Shown here: piece after piece, positions 5,640 to 13,399 of the stretch
How the letters are laid out: every line of letters starts with the position of its first letter
How positions within the stretch are numbered: the first letter of the stretch is position 1
Assembly: GCA_045616985.1 (NCBI GenBank)
Contig: JAZLHU010000035.1
Coordinates: forward strand, 1-14,336
From: RUG13409 sp045616985
GTDB taxonomy: Bacteria; Bacillota; Clostridia; Peptostreptococcales; Anaerovoracaceae
DNA length: 14,336 nucleotides
Direction of reading: 5' to 3'
Made by a program: the position numbers and the translations under genes
Notes under the pieces: generated by a model
Database searches by the model: none
Seen by the model: the letters and a program-made list of their open reading frames with translations, nothing else
Told to the model about the DNA's origin: nothing

Positions 5640-7649
5640 TTAACCTACGCTCATTCCGCCTTCGGAAGCGGTGGATGCAAATTTGAGTTTGCCGTCCTTC
5701 TTGTCATCGGAGAAGAGCAGCATACCATTGGACTCAAGACCTCTTAAGCTTCTCGGCTTTAAGTTTGCAACAACTATTACATGCTGACCGATGCATTCTT
5801 CGGGCTTAAAGTGCTCTGCAACGCCGGAAATGATCTGGCGTGTTTCAGATCCCATGTCAACCTGGAATACCAAAAGCTTATCAGCCTTAGGATGCTTTTC
5901 TGCTTTTACGATGACGCCTGTTCTTAAATCGATTTTATCAAAATCAGGGAATTCAATTGCTTCTTTGTACGGGTCGTACTCAATACCCTTTGCTGCGGCA
6001 ATTGCAGCTTCTTTGATTGCTTCAAGCTCTTCAAGTTCTTTTTTAACATCGAGTCTCGGGAAGATCGGGTCTCCCTTAACGACCTTTTCTCCGCCGAGCA
6101 TTGCATATACTGCGGCATCCTCCCACTTTGGTTCGCCCCGGATGCCAAGCTGTCTTCTCATCTCGTCGGATGTGGTGTGCATGAACGGATAAATGAGTAT
6201 GCTGACGATCCTGAGACATTCGCAAAGGTTGTGGAGTATTGCATCCAGCTTAAGCTTAAGGTCAGGATCTTTTGCAACAGCCCATGGTGCTGTTTCATCA
6301 ATATACTTGTTTGTTCTTCGAATCAGTACCCAGATTTCTTCAAGGGCAAGGTTGAATTCAAACTTGTCCATATGAGCCTCGACCTTATCGCGTACGCCGA
6401 GAGCAGCGTCCTTAAGGGCTTTTGTAACTGCCTGATAATTTTCATCATCAAGTATGCACTGCGGAATAACTCCTGTCCGGCATTTCGGGCAATATGGAAT
6501 GATTCCACCGTTATATTTCTCAACCATGGCAACTGTTCTTGAAACAAGATTTCCGAGGTCGTTTGCAAGGTCGAAGTTCATTCTGTTGATCATTACTTCG
6601 TTGGTGAAGGCACCGTCGCTTCCGAAGGTATATTCACGAAGCAGGAAATATTTAAGTGCATCAACGCCGTAGCGCCTGATAAGAAGTACGGGGTCAACAA
6701 CATTGCCCTTGGACTTGCTCATCTTACCGCCGTCAATCAAAAGCCAGCCATGTCCCAGGACGTGCTTCGGAAGAGGAAGCTCGAGGCTCATGAGCATTGC
6801 AGGCCAGATGAGGGAATGAAATCTTACGATCTCCTTTCCTACAAGGTGATAATCTGCAGGCCAGTATTTATTAAACCTGGAACCGTCTGCTGCGCCCTCT
6901 GCATCGCCTTCAACTCCGCCGTCGATAATCGGCGCGCCAAGTGCCGTGATGTAGTTTGAAAGTGCATCAAGCCAAACATATACAACATGCTTCGGATTGT
7001 TCGGGACCTGAATGCCCCAGTCAAACGACGTGCGGGAAATGCAAAGATCTTCAAGCCCCTGATCGATAAATCCGAGCATCTCGTTTACACGAGACTGCGG
7101 CTGAAGGAATTCTCCGCCCTTTAAAAGCTCAACGAGTCTGTCGGAATATTTTGAAAGCCTGAAAAAGTATGCTTCCTCCTTTGCCTTTTGGATAGGTCTT
7201 CCGCAGTCCGGGCAGATATGATTCTCGCCTGCCTGTGTGTCGGTCCAGAAGGCTTCGCAATCCGTGCAGTACCAGCCCTCATAACCGCCGAGATAGATAT
7301 CGCCTTTTTCATACATCTTGTTGAAAATTGCCTGAACTCTTTTTACATGGCGTTCGTCGGTCGTACGGATGAAATCGTCGTAGGAAATTTCCATGGTTGC
7401 CCAGAGCTTTTTGATTCCGTCAACAACATTGTCAACGTACTGCTGCGGACTTACGCCCTTGGCATCTGCTTTCTTCTGAATTTTCTGGCCGTGCTCGTCG
7501 GTTCCCGTAAGGAACATTACATCGTAGCCCTGCAGCCTTTTAAAGCGTGCCATCGCGTCTGCCATTACCGTGCAGTATGTGTGTCCGATATGAAGATTAT
7601 CGCTTGGATAATAAATCGGCGTTGAGATGTAGAAGGTTTTCTTTTCCAT
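5640..7649 (-). CDS. metG: Methionyl-tRNA synthetase
   Basis: A class I aminoacyl-tRNA synthetase of 669 residues that charges tRNA-Met. It has HIGH at 20-23, KMSKS at 309-313 and one zinc knuckle (C128, C131, C146, C149). A helical anticodon-binding region follows, then a C-terminal EMAP/Trbp111-like tRNA-binding domain from about residue 565 (FPDFDKIDLRTGVIVKAEKH), which in bacterial MetRS also mediates dimerisation. Length matches B. subtilis MetRS. Two oddities are a short acidic insertion around 244-258 and an extra Cys cluster (C387, C390, C398) after the KMSKS domain. The ribosome binding site (GAGG) lies inside the end of the EamA gene, which stops 2 nt upstream, so expression is probably coupled to it. 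No T-box leader is visible. Confidence 0.97.
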   Translation of the reverse strand: MEKKTFYISTPIYYPSDNLHIGHTYCTVMADAMARFKRLQGYDVMFLTGTDEHGQKIQKKADAKGVSPQQYVDNVVDGIKKLWATMEISYDDFIRTTDERHVKRVQAIFNKMYEKGDIYLGGYEGWYCTDCEAFWTDTQAGENHICPDCGRPIQKAKEEAYFFRLSKYSDRLVELLKGGEFLQPQSRVNEMLGFIDQGLEDLCISRTSFDWGIQVPNNPKHVVYVWLDALSNYITALGAPIIDGGVEGDAEGAADGSRFNKYWPADYHLVGKEIVRFHSLIWPAMLMSLELPLPKHVLGHGWLLIDGGKMSKSKGNVVDPVLLIRRYGVDALKYFLLREYTFGSDGAFTNEVMINRMNFDLANDLGNLVSRTVAMVEKYNGGIIPYCPKCRTGVIPQCILDDENYQAVTKALKDAALGVRDKVEAHMDKFEFNLALEEIWVLIRRTNKYIDETAPWAVAKDPDLKLKLDAILHNLCECLRIVSILIYPFMHTTSDEMRRQLGIRGEPKWEDAAVYAMLGGEKVVKGDPIFPRLDVKKELEELEAIKEAAIAAAKGIEYDPYKEAIEFPDFDKIDLRTGVIVKAEKHPKADKLLVFQVDMGSETRQIISGVAEHFKPEECIGQHVIVVANLKPRSLRGLESNGMLLFSDDKKDGKLKFASTASEGGMSVG

Positions 7650-7651
7650 GA

Positions 7652-8566
7652 TTATTTCCTCTTTTCTTTCATACGGCGTTCCTTGCGCCTATATGCATAT
7701 TCCGTTTGTCTGAATTCAACCAGCAGTATTGCGGCAAACATTATTAGACATCCGGTGATTTCCCTTGTGCTCATTCGCTCGCCCAGAATAAGTGCGCCCG
7801 AGAGTGCCGCAAACACGGATTCCAAACTCATGATTAAACTTGCCGCTGCGGGCTCCGTGTATTTCTGACCGAATATTTGAAGCGTGTATCCCGCTCCGGC
7901 AGAAAGTATTCCGCAGTACAGTATTGAAACACGGGCTTCGATCAAAGCATCGATCGTCGGCGTTTCAACAATAAATGCCAATATCCAGCCGAGAACGGTC
8001 GTAACAAGAAACTGCAGAAAGCTCATTTTGACGGGGTCGGCAGTCTGCGCATACTTATCCGTTACTATGATGTGCCCCGTAAATGTGAGCGAGCAGGCCA
8101 TAACCCAAAGGTCGCCGGTATTGATTGAAAAATTTCCGCTTACGCACAGCAGAAAAAGCCCCACGGCTCCCATGCCCACTGCAGCCATGATGACGCTGCT
8201 TTGTCTTTTTTTAAAGAACACCACGGACACAAGCGGCACAAGCAGGATATACATGGCGGTTATAAAGCCGGCCTTTCCCGCCGATGTGCTTACAAGACCG
8301 ATCTGCTGGAAGTTGTTTGCAAAGGTAAGAAGCACTCCGCAGATAAGTCCTCCGCTTAAGGTGGGCTTATTAAATCTGAACGCATCCTTTCCGTGGAGCA
8401 CCACGGACAAAATCCCCAGGCAGACAACGGCAAGAACGCACCTTGCAGCCATAAAGGTGATCGGTCCGATATGGTCCATTCCCGTTCTTTGAAATACAAA
8501 AGCCACGCCCCAGATAAAGGCCGTGATAAAAAGGCAGATCGTGCCCAGAATTCTTTTATTCTTCAT
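7652..8566 (-). CDS. EamA/DMT-family transporter
   Basis: A 304-residue inner-membrane protein with about ten hydrophobic helices in two EamA halves. It opens with the typical segment LFITAFIWGVAFVFQRTG; the second half has GAGYTLQIFGQKYTEPAAASLIMSLESVFAALSG split around the usual conserved proline/alanine-rich helix. Members export or import small metabolites; the substrate cannot be told. The C-terminus is short and basic (RRKERRMKEKRK). It is the first gene of the operon leading to metG, ddl and mrp. The start is ATG at 8564-8566: the next Met (residue 30) would remove the first helix. No ribosome binding site precedes it, and the best promoter places transcription start almost at the ATG. 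Confidence 0.92.
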   Translation of the reverse strand: MKNKRILGTICLFITAFIWGVAFVFQRTGMDHIGPITFMAARCVLAVVCLGILSVVLHGKDAFRFNKPTLSGGLICGVLLTFANNFQQIGLVSTSAGKAGFITAMYILLVPLVSVVFFKKRQSSVIMAAVGMGAVGLFLLCVSGNFSINTGDLWVMACSLTFTGHIIVTDKYAQTADPVKMSFLQFLVTTVLGWILAFIVETPTIDALIEARVSILYCGILSAGAGYTLQIFGQKYTEPAAASLIMSLESVFAALSGALILGERMSTREITGCLIMFAAILLVEFRQTEYAYRRKERRMKEKRK

Positions 8567-8572
8567 GTAAAC

Positions 8573-8601
8573 ATTATATCAAACTTGCACCGATTCTACA
8601 A
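8573..8601 (-). promoter_or_regulatory. Sigma-A-type promoter for EamA-metG-ddl-mrp operon
   Basis: On the minus strand, -35 TTGTAG (8601-8596), a 17-bp spacer and -10 TATAAT (8578-8573) preceded by TGA give an extended -10. The predicted start of transcription is at about 8566, i.e. the EamA ATG. It overlaps the divergent bactofilin promoter. Confidence 0.65.
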
Positions 8602-8613
8602 TTAGTGTATTAT
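8585..8613 (+). promoter_or_regulatory. Sigma-A-type promoter for bactofilin gene
   Basis: -35 TTGCAC (8585-8590), 17-bp spacer, -10 TATTAT (8608-8613), giving a leader of about 50 nt to the ATG at 8669. It is interleaved with the opposing EamA promoter, so the two may compete for polymerase. Confidence 0.6.
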
Positions 8614-8668
8614 AGCTATAGGTAAGAGATTTATACATCCTTCAGCGTTGTTTTTTGAGGCCGGAAAA

Positions 8669-9082
8669 ATGTTTGGAAAAAAGAAAGAGGCTCCTGCAGC
8701 AGAGCAGGCAAAAGAAGAGATCAAAGCCGCAGTCGGCACGGTTATTGCCGAGGGCGCTGATATGACCGGGGTTTTTGAAGGAAGCGATCCTATTGAAATC
8801 AACGGCCGCGTAAAAGGAACCATCAACGCTGAAAGCAGCGTTTTAATAGCAAGAAGCGGACGGCTTACGGGCGACGGAACGATTCATGACATGACCGTTT
8901 CCGGAAGCGTGGACGGCGACTTCGTGTGCAGGAGCGTGGCTGTCTTTAAGCCCTCCGGCGAAATGACCGGACACCTGACAACGCCGAAGCTCCAAACCGA
9001 AGAAGGCTCCCGTTTCAGAGGCAATCTGGATTTAATTGAAGCCGGGCCTGCATCGGCTGAAGCTGCGCAGATTGAAAAATAA
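8669..9082 (+). CDS. Bactofilin-family polymer-forming cytoskeletal protein
   Basis: A protein of about 137 residues with a central bactofilin domain of short beta-strand repeats (IEINGRVKGTINAESSVLIARSG, split by glycines, then MTVSGSVDGDFVC and GEMTGHLTTPKL). These domains form a beta-helix that polymerises without nucleotide. The N-terminal tail is charged and Ala/Glu-rich (FGKKKEAPAAEQ) and the C-terminal tail is Ala/Glu-rich, as usual. There is no membrane helix. I start at ATG 8669-8671 because GAGG lies 8 nt upstream; an in-frame TTG at 8648 has no such site. It is the only plus-strand gene in the window and has its own promoter and terminator. No M23 peptidase, a common bactofilin partner, is adjacent. 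Confidence 0.92.
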   Translation: MFGKKKEAPAAEQAKEEIKAAVGTVIAEGADMTGVFEGSDPIEINGRVKGTINAESSVLIARSGRLTGDGTIHDMTVSGSVDGDFVCRSVAVFKPSGEMTGHLTTPKLQTEEGSRFRGNLDLIEAGPASAEAAQIEK

Positions 9083-9094
9083 TATTTTTTGTAA

Positions 9095-9154
9095 TAAAAA
9101 ATCCTCCCTTATAAAGCGTTGTTTCTGCTTTTAAGCGGGAGGGTTTTTCTTTTT
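9095..9154. terminator. Bidirectional rho-independent terminator
   Basis: An inverted repeat around AATCCTCCC (9099-9108) and GGGAGGGTTT (9137-9146), with further pairing of the inner CTTATAAAGC and GCTTTTAAG segments, is flanked by T-rich DNA on the plus side (TTTTTCTTTTT) and A-rich DNA on the other. It lies between the convergent bactofilin and membrane-protein genes and can serve both. Confidence 0.85.
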
Positions 9155-9165
9155 GCTTTTACAAA

Positions 9166-9804
9166 CTACCTTTCGCTGAAGACATCGTCCTTTGCCTTCT
9201 GCTTTTCTTCTTCTGTCCATTTTCCCGCAGATTCCTTTGCATCGCGGATCTCCTTGTAAATGTTGAGCTTGGATTCAAGGGAACATACAAAAATCACTTC
9301 GCAGAGAATTCCGAGGTCGAGTGCCGCGCTGTCAAATGCTTCGTTTATCAATCCGAATACAATTCCCGTAACATAAAGTACAATAAGAAGCAGTGCAATA
9401 AACTGATTGATGAGTATTCTGCCCTTGCTTGTATGATGTGCGGAGGCGAGCGCAAGATTGTTAAGGAAGAAGCCGAAAATAAGTATAAATCCTATAACAT
9501 AGATCGTGCGGATTGAACCCGGAACTTCAATTCCCTGTCTTGGAAAAGCGAGTATTGCAAGAAGCTGAATAAGAGCTGCCAAAACAGCACCCATGCAGAG
9601 CTGCATAACTCTTTTTTCATGAATCTGGTATGCGGACAGAGCCATAACGTTAATCAGCGCAATAACGATAGCCGCAAGTCCAAGGCCTACGGTTCCGGTA
9701 ACCATAGTCTGAATTCCAAAATATAAAGCTCCGAGAAGAGCAAGAACAGCGCTTACGCGCAAAACTTTAGTACTGCCAAAGAAGGCATCCCAGGATTCGT
9801 TCAT
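9166..9804 (-). CDS. Six-helix integral membrane protein, unknown function
   Basis: A 212-residue protein that I do not recognise. Six hydrophobic segments are visible at about 15-33, 37-58, 68-88, 99-120, 129-151 and 158-176, followed by a charged cytoplasmic-type tail rich in Lys/Glu (residues 178-212, e.g. KWTEEEKQKAKDDVFSER). There is no signal peptidase motif, transporter signature or catalytic motif that I can identify. A strong ribosome binding site TAAGGAG (9814-9820) stands before the ATG at 9802-9804. It lies 52 bp downstream of the MATE gene but has its own extended -10 promoter, so it is probably transcribed both alone and by read-through. Confidence 0.85.
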   Translation of the reverse strand: MNESWDAFFGSTKVLRVSAVLALLGALYFGIQTMVTGTVGLGLAAIVIALINVMALSAYQIHEKRVMQLCMGAVLAALIQLLAILAFPRQGIEVPGSIRTIYVIGFILIFGFFLNNLALASAHHTSKGRILINQFIALLLIVLYVTGIVFGLINEAFDSAALDLGILCEVIFVCSLESKLNIYKEIRDAKESAGKWTEEEKQKAKDDVFSER

Positions 9805-9846
9805 AAAATTTATCTCCTTATAAAAATACTGATAACTAACTAATGT

Positions 9847-9855
9847 ATTATATCA
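9847..9855 (-). promoter_or_regulatory. Extended -10 promoter for the six-helix membrane protein
   Basis: On the minus strand, TGA directly precedes TATAAT (9852-9847), an extended -10. No good -35 is present at the expected distance, which falls inside the MATE coding end. The leader to the ATG at 9804 would be about 36 nt. Confidence 0.55.
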
Positions 9856-9856
9856 C

Positions 9857-11239
9857 TTATTGCCCGCCGGAGAAAGACTTTTCGATCTTCTTCATGTCGC
9901 GCAGATAAAATATTGCCGCAATTGTAATTGTAATTCCGTCTGCAACAAGCTGGGTCCAGTAAAGACCGGAAAGGCCCAGAAGTCTGTCCATGACAAACAT
10001 CATGGGAATATTGACTATCCCCTGACGACAAGCGGAAAGAAGCATTGATTTGAATCCGAATCCCATGGATTGATAGGTATAGATCATATGGAATATGGAA
10101 ATCATAAACGGCGTGGAAAGAGCCGCCCTTCTGAGAGCCATAACTCCGACCTCGACCGTTGCCGGATCTGCAATAAAGAGGCGCACAATCTGCTGCGGAA
10201 AGATTTCAAACAGAATAATGCAGATTGCGGCAAATCCGATCCCGACCCATCTTGTGGTGTCGATAAAGGATTTCATTCTTTTAAAATTCTTGTTTGCATA
10301 GTTATACGAAACGAGCGCAACCATTCCCTGACAAAGACCAAGCGATGTGTTCATGGGAAGCATATCGATCTTTTTTGCGATCCCGAAAGCCGCAACCGCA
10401 ATGTCGCCATAGGCAGAGCAAAGGCGGTTGAGCGTTGAATTTGCAACGGTTGCAAGAAAGGGTGCAAGAAAAGACGGAAAGCCTACTGACAATATCTGAC
10501 CAAGGTACGGGAGTCCCTTTGGGTAGTTTGCAATGTTCAGATTTATGATGAGCTCGTGTCTGTGCCTGTAATAAAACACAAGATAGTAAATAAATACTAT
10601 GCAGTTGGAGATCATAGTGGCAAGAGCCGCTCCCCTTACTTCGTTTCCCGGCTCTAATATTACAAACATAAACAGAGGATCGAGAATCATATTAAGAACG
10701 CCGCCCATGGAAAGACCGAAGCTTGCTTTTTGCGAGTAGCCCTCGTTTCTTAAAAGGTGCGACAGCGTGATCGAAAGAAGGGTGGGGATCCCGCCGATTA
10801 TTACCGTGTATGTGGTATATTCGCGCGCGTAGCCTATGGTCTGGTCTGAGGCGCCTAAAAAGCGCAGGATCGGATCCTGAAAAAGATACATACTGATACA
10901 AACCAGGCCCGCAACAATAAGTGAGGAATAAAAGGAAAAGCAGCCGATTTTACGGGCATCGTCCTCTTTGTATGCGCCAAGAAGCTTTGATGTTAACGCG
11001 CCGCCTCCGATTCCGAAAAGCTGCCCGAAGGCATTTAAAATCATGAAGGTCGTAAAGCAGAGTGTTACGGCGGCAACCATGTACGGATTGTCCGTGCGGC
11101 CGACAAAATATGTGTCGGCCAGGTTGTAAACCATGGTAATCAGCTGGCTGATTACGGTTGGAACAGCAAAGGCTGCAAGAGCCTTTGTAACAGGGGCTTT
11201 TTCAAACAGCTCCTTTCTGTCAAGTGCATTAGTGCTCAA
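9857..11239 (-). CDS. MATE-family efflux transporter
   Basis: A 460-residue multidrug/toxin extrusion transporter with about 12 membrane helices in two MatE halves. The first half opens with PVTKALAAFAVPTVISQLITMVYNLADTYFVGR (split here by family-typical residues), the usual helix 1-2 signature. The segment GGALTSKLLGAYKEDDARKIG follows, and the second half shows GLCQGMVALVSYNYANKNFKRMK. Members export drugs or metabolites using Na+ or H+; the substrate is unknown. The start is TTG at 11237-11239 with a strong GGGAGG site 7 nt upstream, overlapping the tilS end by 11 bp, which implies coupling. Confidence 0.94.
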   Translation of the reverse strand: MSTNALDRKELFEKAPVTKALAAFAVPTVISQLITMVYNLADTYFVGRTDNPYMVAAVTLCFTTFMILNAFGQLFGIGGGALTSKLLGAYKEDDARKIGCFSFYSSLIVAGLVCISMYLFQDPILRFLGASDQTIGYAREYTTYTVIIGGIPTLLSITLSHLLRNEGYSQKASFGLSMGGVLNMILDPLFMFVILEPGNEVRGAALATMISNCIVFIYYLVFYYRHRHELIINLNIANYPKGLPYLGQILSVGFPSFLAPFLATVANSTLNRLCSAYGDIAVAAFGIAKKIDMLPMNTSLGLCQGMVALVSYNYANKNFKRMKSFIDTTRWVGIGFAAICIILFEIFPQQIVRLFIADPATVEVGVMALRRAALSTPFMISIFHMIYTYQSMGFGFKSMLLSACRQGIVNIPMMFVMDRLLGLSGLYWTQLVADGITITIAAIFYLRDMKKIEKSFSGGQ

Positions 11240-12095
11240 TATAGATCCTCCCGTTTTTTATTACAGCTTTGTATCCGTGGGGGAACTCAATGATTTTCCC
11301 GCCTGCGTTTTTTCTGTGTGCTTTATAAAGCGAGTTGATGTGAACTGCGCCGATGTCCTCCGAAAGACCTGCTTCATTAAAGGCTGTAACAACAACCCTT
11401 GCAAATTCGTTCTTTTCATCATCCCTGGCTGAGTCTGCCAGACGGGCAAGAGCGTCTATGACGTTCGGATTATATTCTTTTAAGACGGGAATCAGCTCCA
11501 GTCTTATTTTATTTCTTGTATAATCCGTTTCTTCGTTTGTTTTATCCATGCGCGGGTTTAAGTTTTTTTCCCTGCAGTAGTTTTCTATCTCCGTGCGTTC
11601 TGTATCAAGCAGCGGACGGATTATGCCATCCTCTCTTTTGTATTCCATAGCGGCAAGGCCCTTAACGCCGGTGCCGCGCAGGATACGCATCAGCACTGTT
11701 TCCGCCTGGTCGTTTTTGTTATGCGCAACGGCAATTTTATCAAAGCCTTTTTCCTTCAGGAGCTTGTAACGGACTTCGCGGCCCGTTTCTTCAAGGCTTT
11801 TTCCGCTTTGCCCTGAAAGCGCCGGGATGTCTGCACGCTCTGCAAAAAGAGGAACACCGAGGGATCTGCAGCGTTCTGTCAGAAAGGCTTCGTCCTCGTC
11901 GGCTGCTGCGCCTCTTATCATATGGTTAAGATGCAGGGCCGAAAGCTCAAAGCCCAGCATTCCTTTAAGATCATTTAAGATATGCAGAAGACAAAGCGAA
12001 TCCGGTCCGCCCGAAAGTGCAAGCAGCACGCGATCGCCTTTTTGTATAAGCTCGTTTTCTTTAATTGTGTCTCTGACTTTTAACTTTAGATCCAT
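11229..12095 (-). CDS. tilS: tRNA(Ile)-lysidine synthase, short form
   Basis: A PP-loop ATPase that modifies C34 of the AUA-decoding tRNA-Ile to lysidine. The SGGPDS motif is at residues 28-33. The catalytic N-terminal domain is intact (LHLNHMIRG, SLEETGREVRY, VAHNKNDQAETVLMRILRGTG, RPLL, NEETDYTRNKIR). At 288 residues it is far shorter than the usual 430-470. The segment after LARLADSARDD that normally has some 50 more residues is missing, and the chain ends soon after the PHGYKAVIKNGRIYI motif without the usual C-terminal domain. Compact forms are known (about 310 residues in Aquifex), so it is probably functional. The ATG is preceded only by weak GGA/AAAGAA sequence, and a long hairpin element ends 12 nt upstream. 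Confidence 0.93.
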   Translation of the reverse strand: MDLKLKVRDTIKENELIQKGDRVLLALSGGPDSLCLLHILNDLKGMLGFELSALHLNHMIRGAAADEDEAFLTERCRSLGVPLFAERADIPALSGQSGKSLEETGREVRYKLLKEKGFDKIAVAHNKNDQAETVLMRILRGTGVKGLAAMEYKREDGIIRPLLDTERTEIENYCREKNLNPRMDKTNEETDYTRNKIRLELIPVLKEYNPNVIDALARLADSARDDEKNEFARVVVTAFNEAGLSEDIGAVHINSLYKAHRKNAGGKIIEFPHGYKAVIKNGRIYIEH

Positions 12096-12107
12096 TATTT
12101 TTCTTTG

Positions 12108-12277
12108 TCCGAATTCCGTTAAAGCCTTAAGGCGAACATCTGCAGGGCTGCGTTGTTCAACACAGCGATGTTTCCGTTAAAAGCGAGCTGCTCTCCGCAG
12201 CAGGGAGCTTAGGAAGCAGAGCTGATGTTTGAACAGCAGACCGAAGCCGTGAGCCGTAGGCTTTAACGGAATTCGGA
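12108..12277. repeat. Structured element B2 between alr and tilS
   Basis: Perfect 20-bp inverted arms at 12108-12127 and 12258-12277 enclose a core (12147-12239) about 89% identical to that of B1 (881-973). The inner stem 12152-12160 with 12229-12237 keeps 9 pairs, and relative to B1 two pairs have changed on both sides: T-A to G-C, and G-C to C-G. GGC/GCC with adjacent GA/GA lies inside the outer stem (12131-12135 with 12251-12255). No transposase or clear target-site duplication is visible. In the minus-strand transcript it would form the leader of tilS, and could modulate read-through from alr or tilS translation. Confidence 0.85.
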
Positions 12278-12288
12278 AATAAAATTAG

Positions 12289-13398
12289 TCAGATATAAAC
12301 ACGATCGACTCTGTCGGCGATCGATGAAATTATTTCATGCATACAAGTACCTGCATCGGCTGCCAGATCATCGGCTGTCTGACCGTCTCCGATGATGCTT
12401 GCCAGCTCGCCGATTTTGATTTCGTTTTCAATGCCGCTTACATCAACCATCATCTGATCCATGCAGATGCTGCCGACGATAGGACATTTTTGTCCGTTGA
12501 TAATTACGCTTCCCTTGCCGCTGAGCGCTCTTGACAATCCGTCTGCATATCCTATGCAAAGGGTCGCGATTCTGGTAGGCTCCTTTGCAACGAATCTTCT
12601 TGAATACGAAACGGCATCGCCGAAATCGATCGTTCTGACACAAGAGATCAGCGCCTTCCATTCCATAACGGGAACAACCGGAAGCTTTGCATCCATTGCA
12701 GTGTTGTATCCGTACATAAGGGCGCCGCAGCGGACCGCATCAAAGCGAGCCTGCGGATATTTTCCGATAGCTCCCGAATTTGAAATATGCCTGAGTCCCG
12801 GATCGATTCCGCGCTCGGAAAGATACGAAAGGACCTTATTAAATCGTTCAAGCTGAAGCCTGGTGTACGGCTCGGCTCCCGTGCTTTGGTCATCCGAGGA
12901 TGAAAAATGTGAAAATATTCCCGTGAAGTTTAAGCCGGGAAGCTTGTATGCACCAGCGATGGTCATGATCTGCTTAAACGTTTTGCAGTCGAAACCGACC
13001 CTGTTCATACCGGTGTTGAGCTTGATGTGAACATTGGCGTTTTTCCCGAGGTTTTGCGCTTCGCAGGAAAGTGCAAGCGCATGCTCTGCGTTTATGACCG
13101 AAAGCGTGATGCTGTTTTCGATTGCATCGCCAAGCTCTGCAGGGTCAACGTAGGAAAGAACAAGTATATCTCCCTTGATGCCTGCCGTTCTGAGCTTTAA
13201 AGCCTCATCAAGACCTGCAACGGCAAAGTAATCTATGCCGCATTTTTCCTGAAGATAAGCTGCAAGCTCTCTGTCTCCGTGTCCGTATGCGTTTGCCTTT
13301 ACCACGGCAATCACCTTGCAGGTCTTTGGCAGAACATCTCTTACCACCTGCAGATTGTATTTTATTTTTTCCAAACTGATTTCAAGTCTGTTTCTCAT
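12289..13398 (-). CDS. alr: Alanine racemase
   Basis: A PLP enzyme of 369 residues, normal length, that converts L- to D-alanine for peptidoglycan. The PLP lysine is K34 in VVKANAYGHG; the second catalytic base is Y265 in SYSRRF. LNTGMNRVGF (128-136), HISNSGA (204-210), IGYADGLSR (282-290) and SICMDQMMVDV (310-320) are typical. It starts one nucleotide after the tatD stop (TAA-A-ATG), so it is coupled to tatD. The B2 element separates it from tilS downstream. Confidence 0.97.
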   Translation of the reverse strand: MRNRLEISLEKIKYNLQVVRDVLPKTCKVIAVVKANAYGHGDRELAAYLQEKCGIDYFAVAGLDEALKLRTAGIKGDILVLSYVDPAELGDAIENSITLSVINAEHALALSCEAQNLGKNANVHIKLNTGMNRVGFDCKTFKQIMTIAGAYKLPGLNFTGIFSHFSSSDDQSTGAEPYTRLQLERFNKVLSYLSERGIDPGLRHISNSGAIGKYPQARFDAVRCGALMYGYNTAMDAKLPVVPVMEWKALISCVRTIDFGDAVSYSRRFVAKEPTRIATLCIGYADGLSRALSGKGSVIINGQKCPIVGSICMDQMMVDVSGIENEIKIGELASIIGDGQTADDLAADAGTCMHEIISSIADRVDRVYI

Positions 13399-13399
13399 T

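Noticed and set aside
7600..7700. T-box leader for metG
   Set aside because: metG starts 2 nt after the EamA stop codon, leaving no room for a leader, and no T-box sequence is visible.
7884..8492. Plus-strand open frame of 202 codons antisense to the EamA gene
   Set aside because: It is a shadow of the transporter gene, with no domain and no ribosome site; the minus-strand frame has clear membrane helices of the EamA family.
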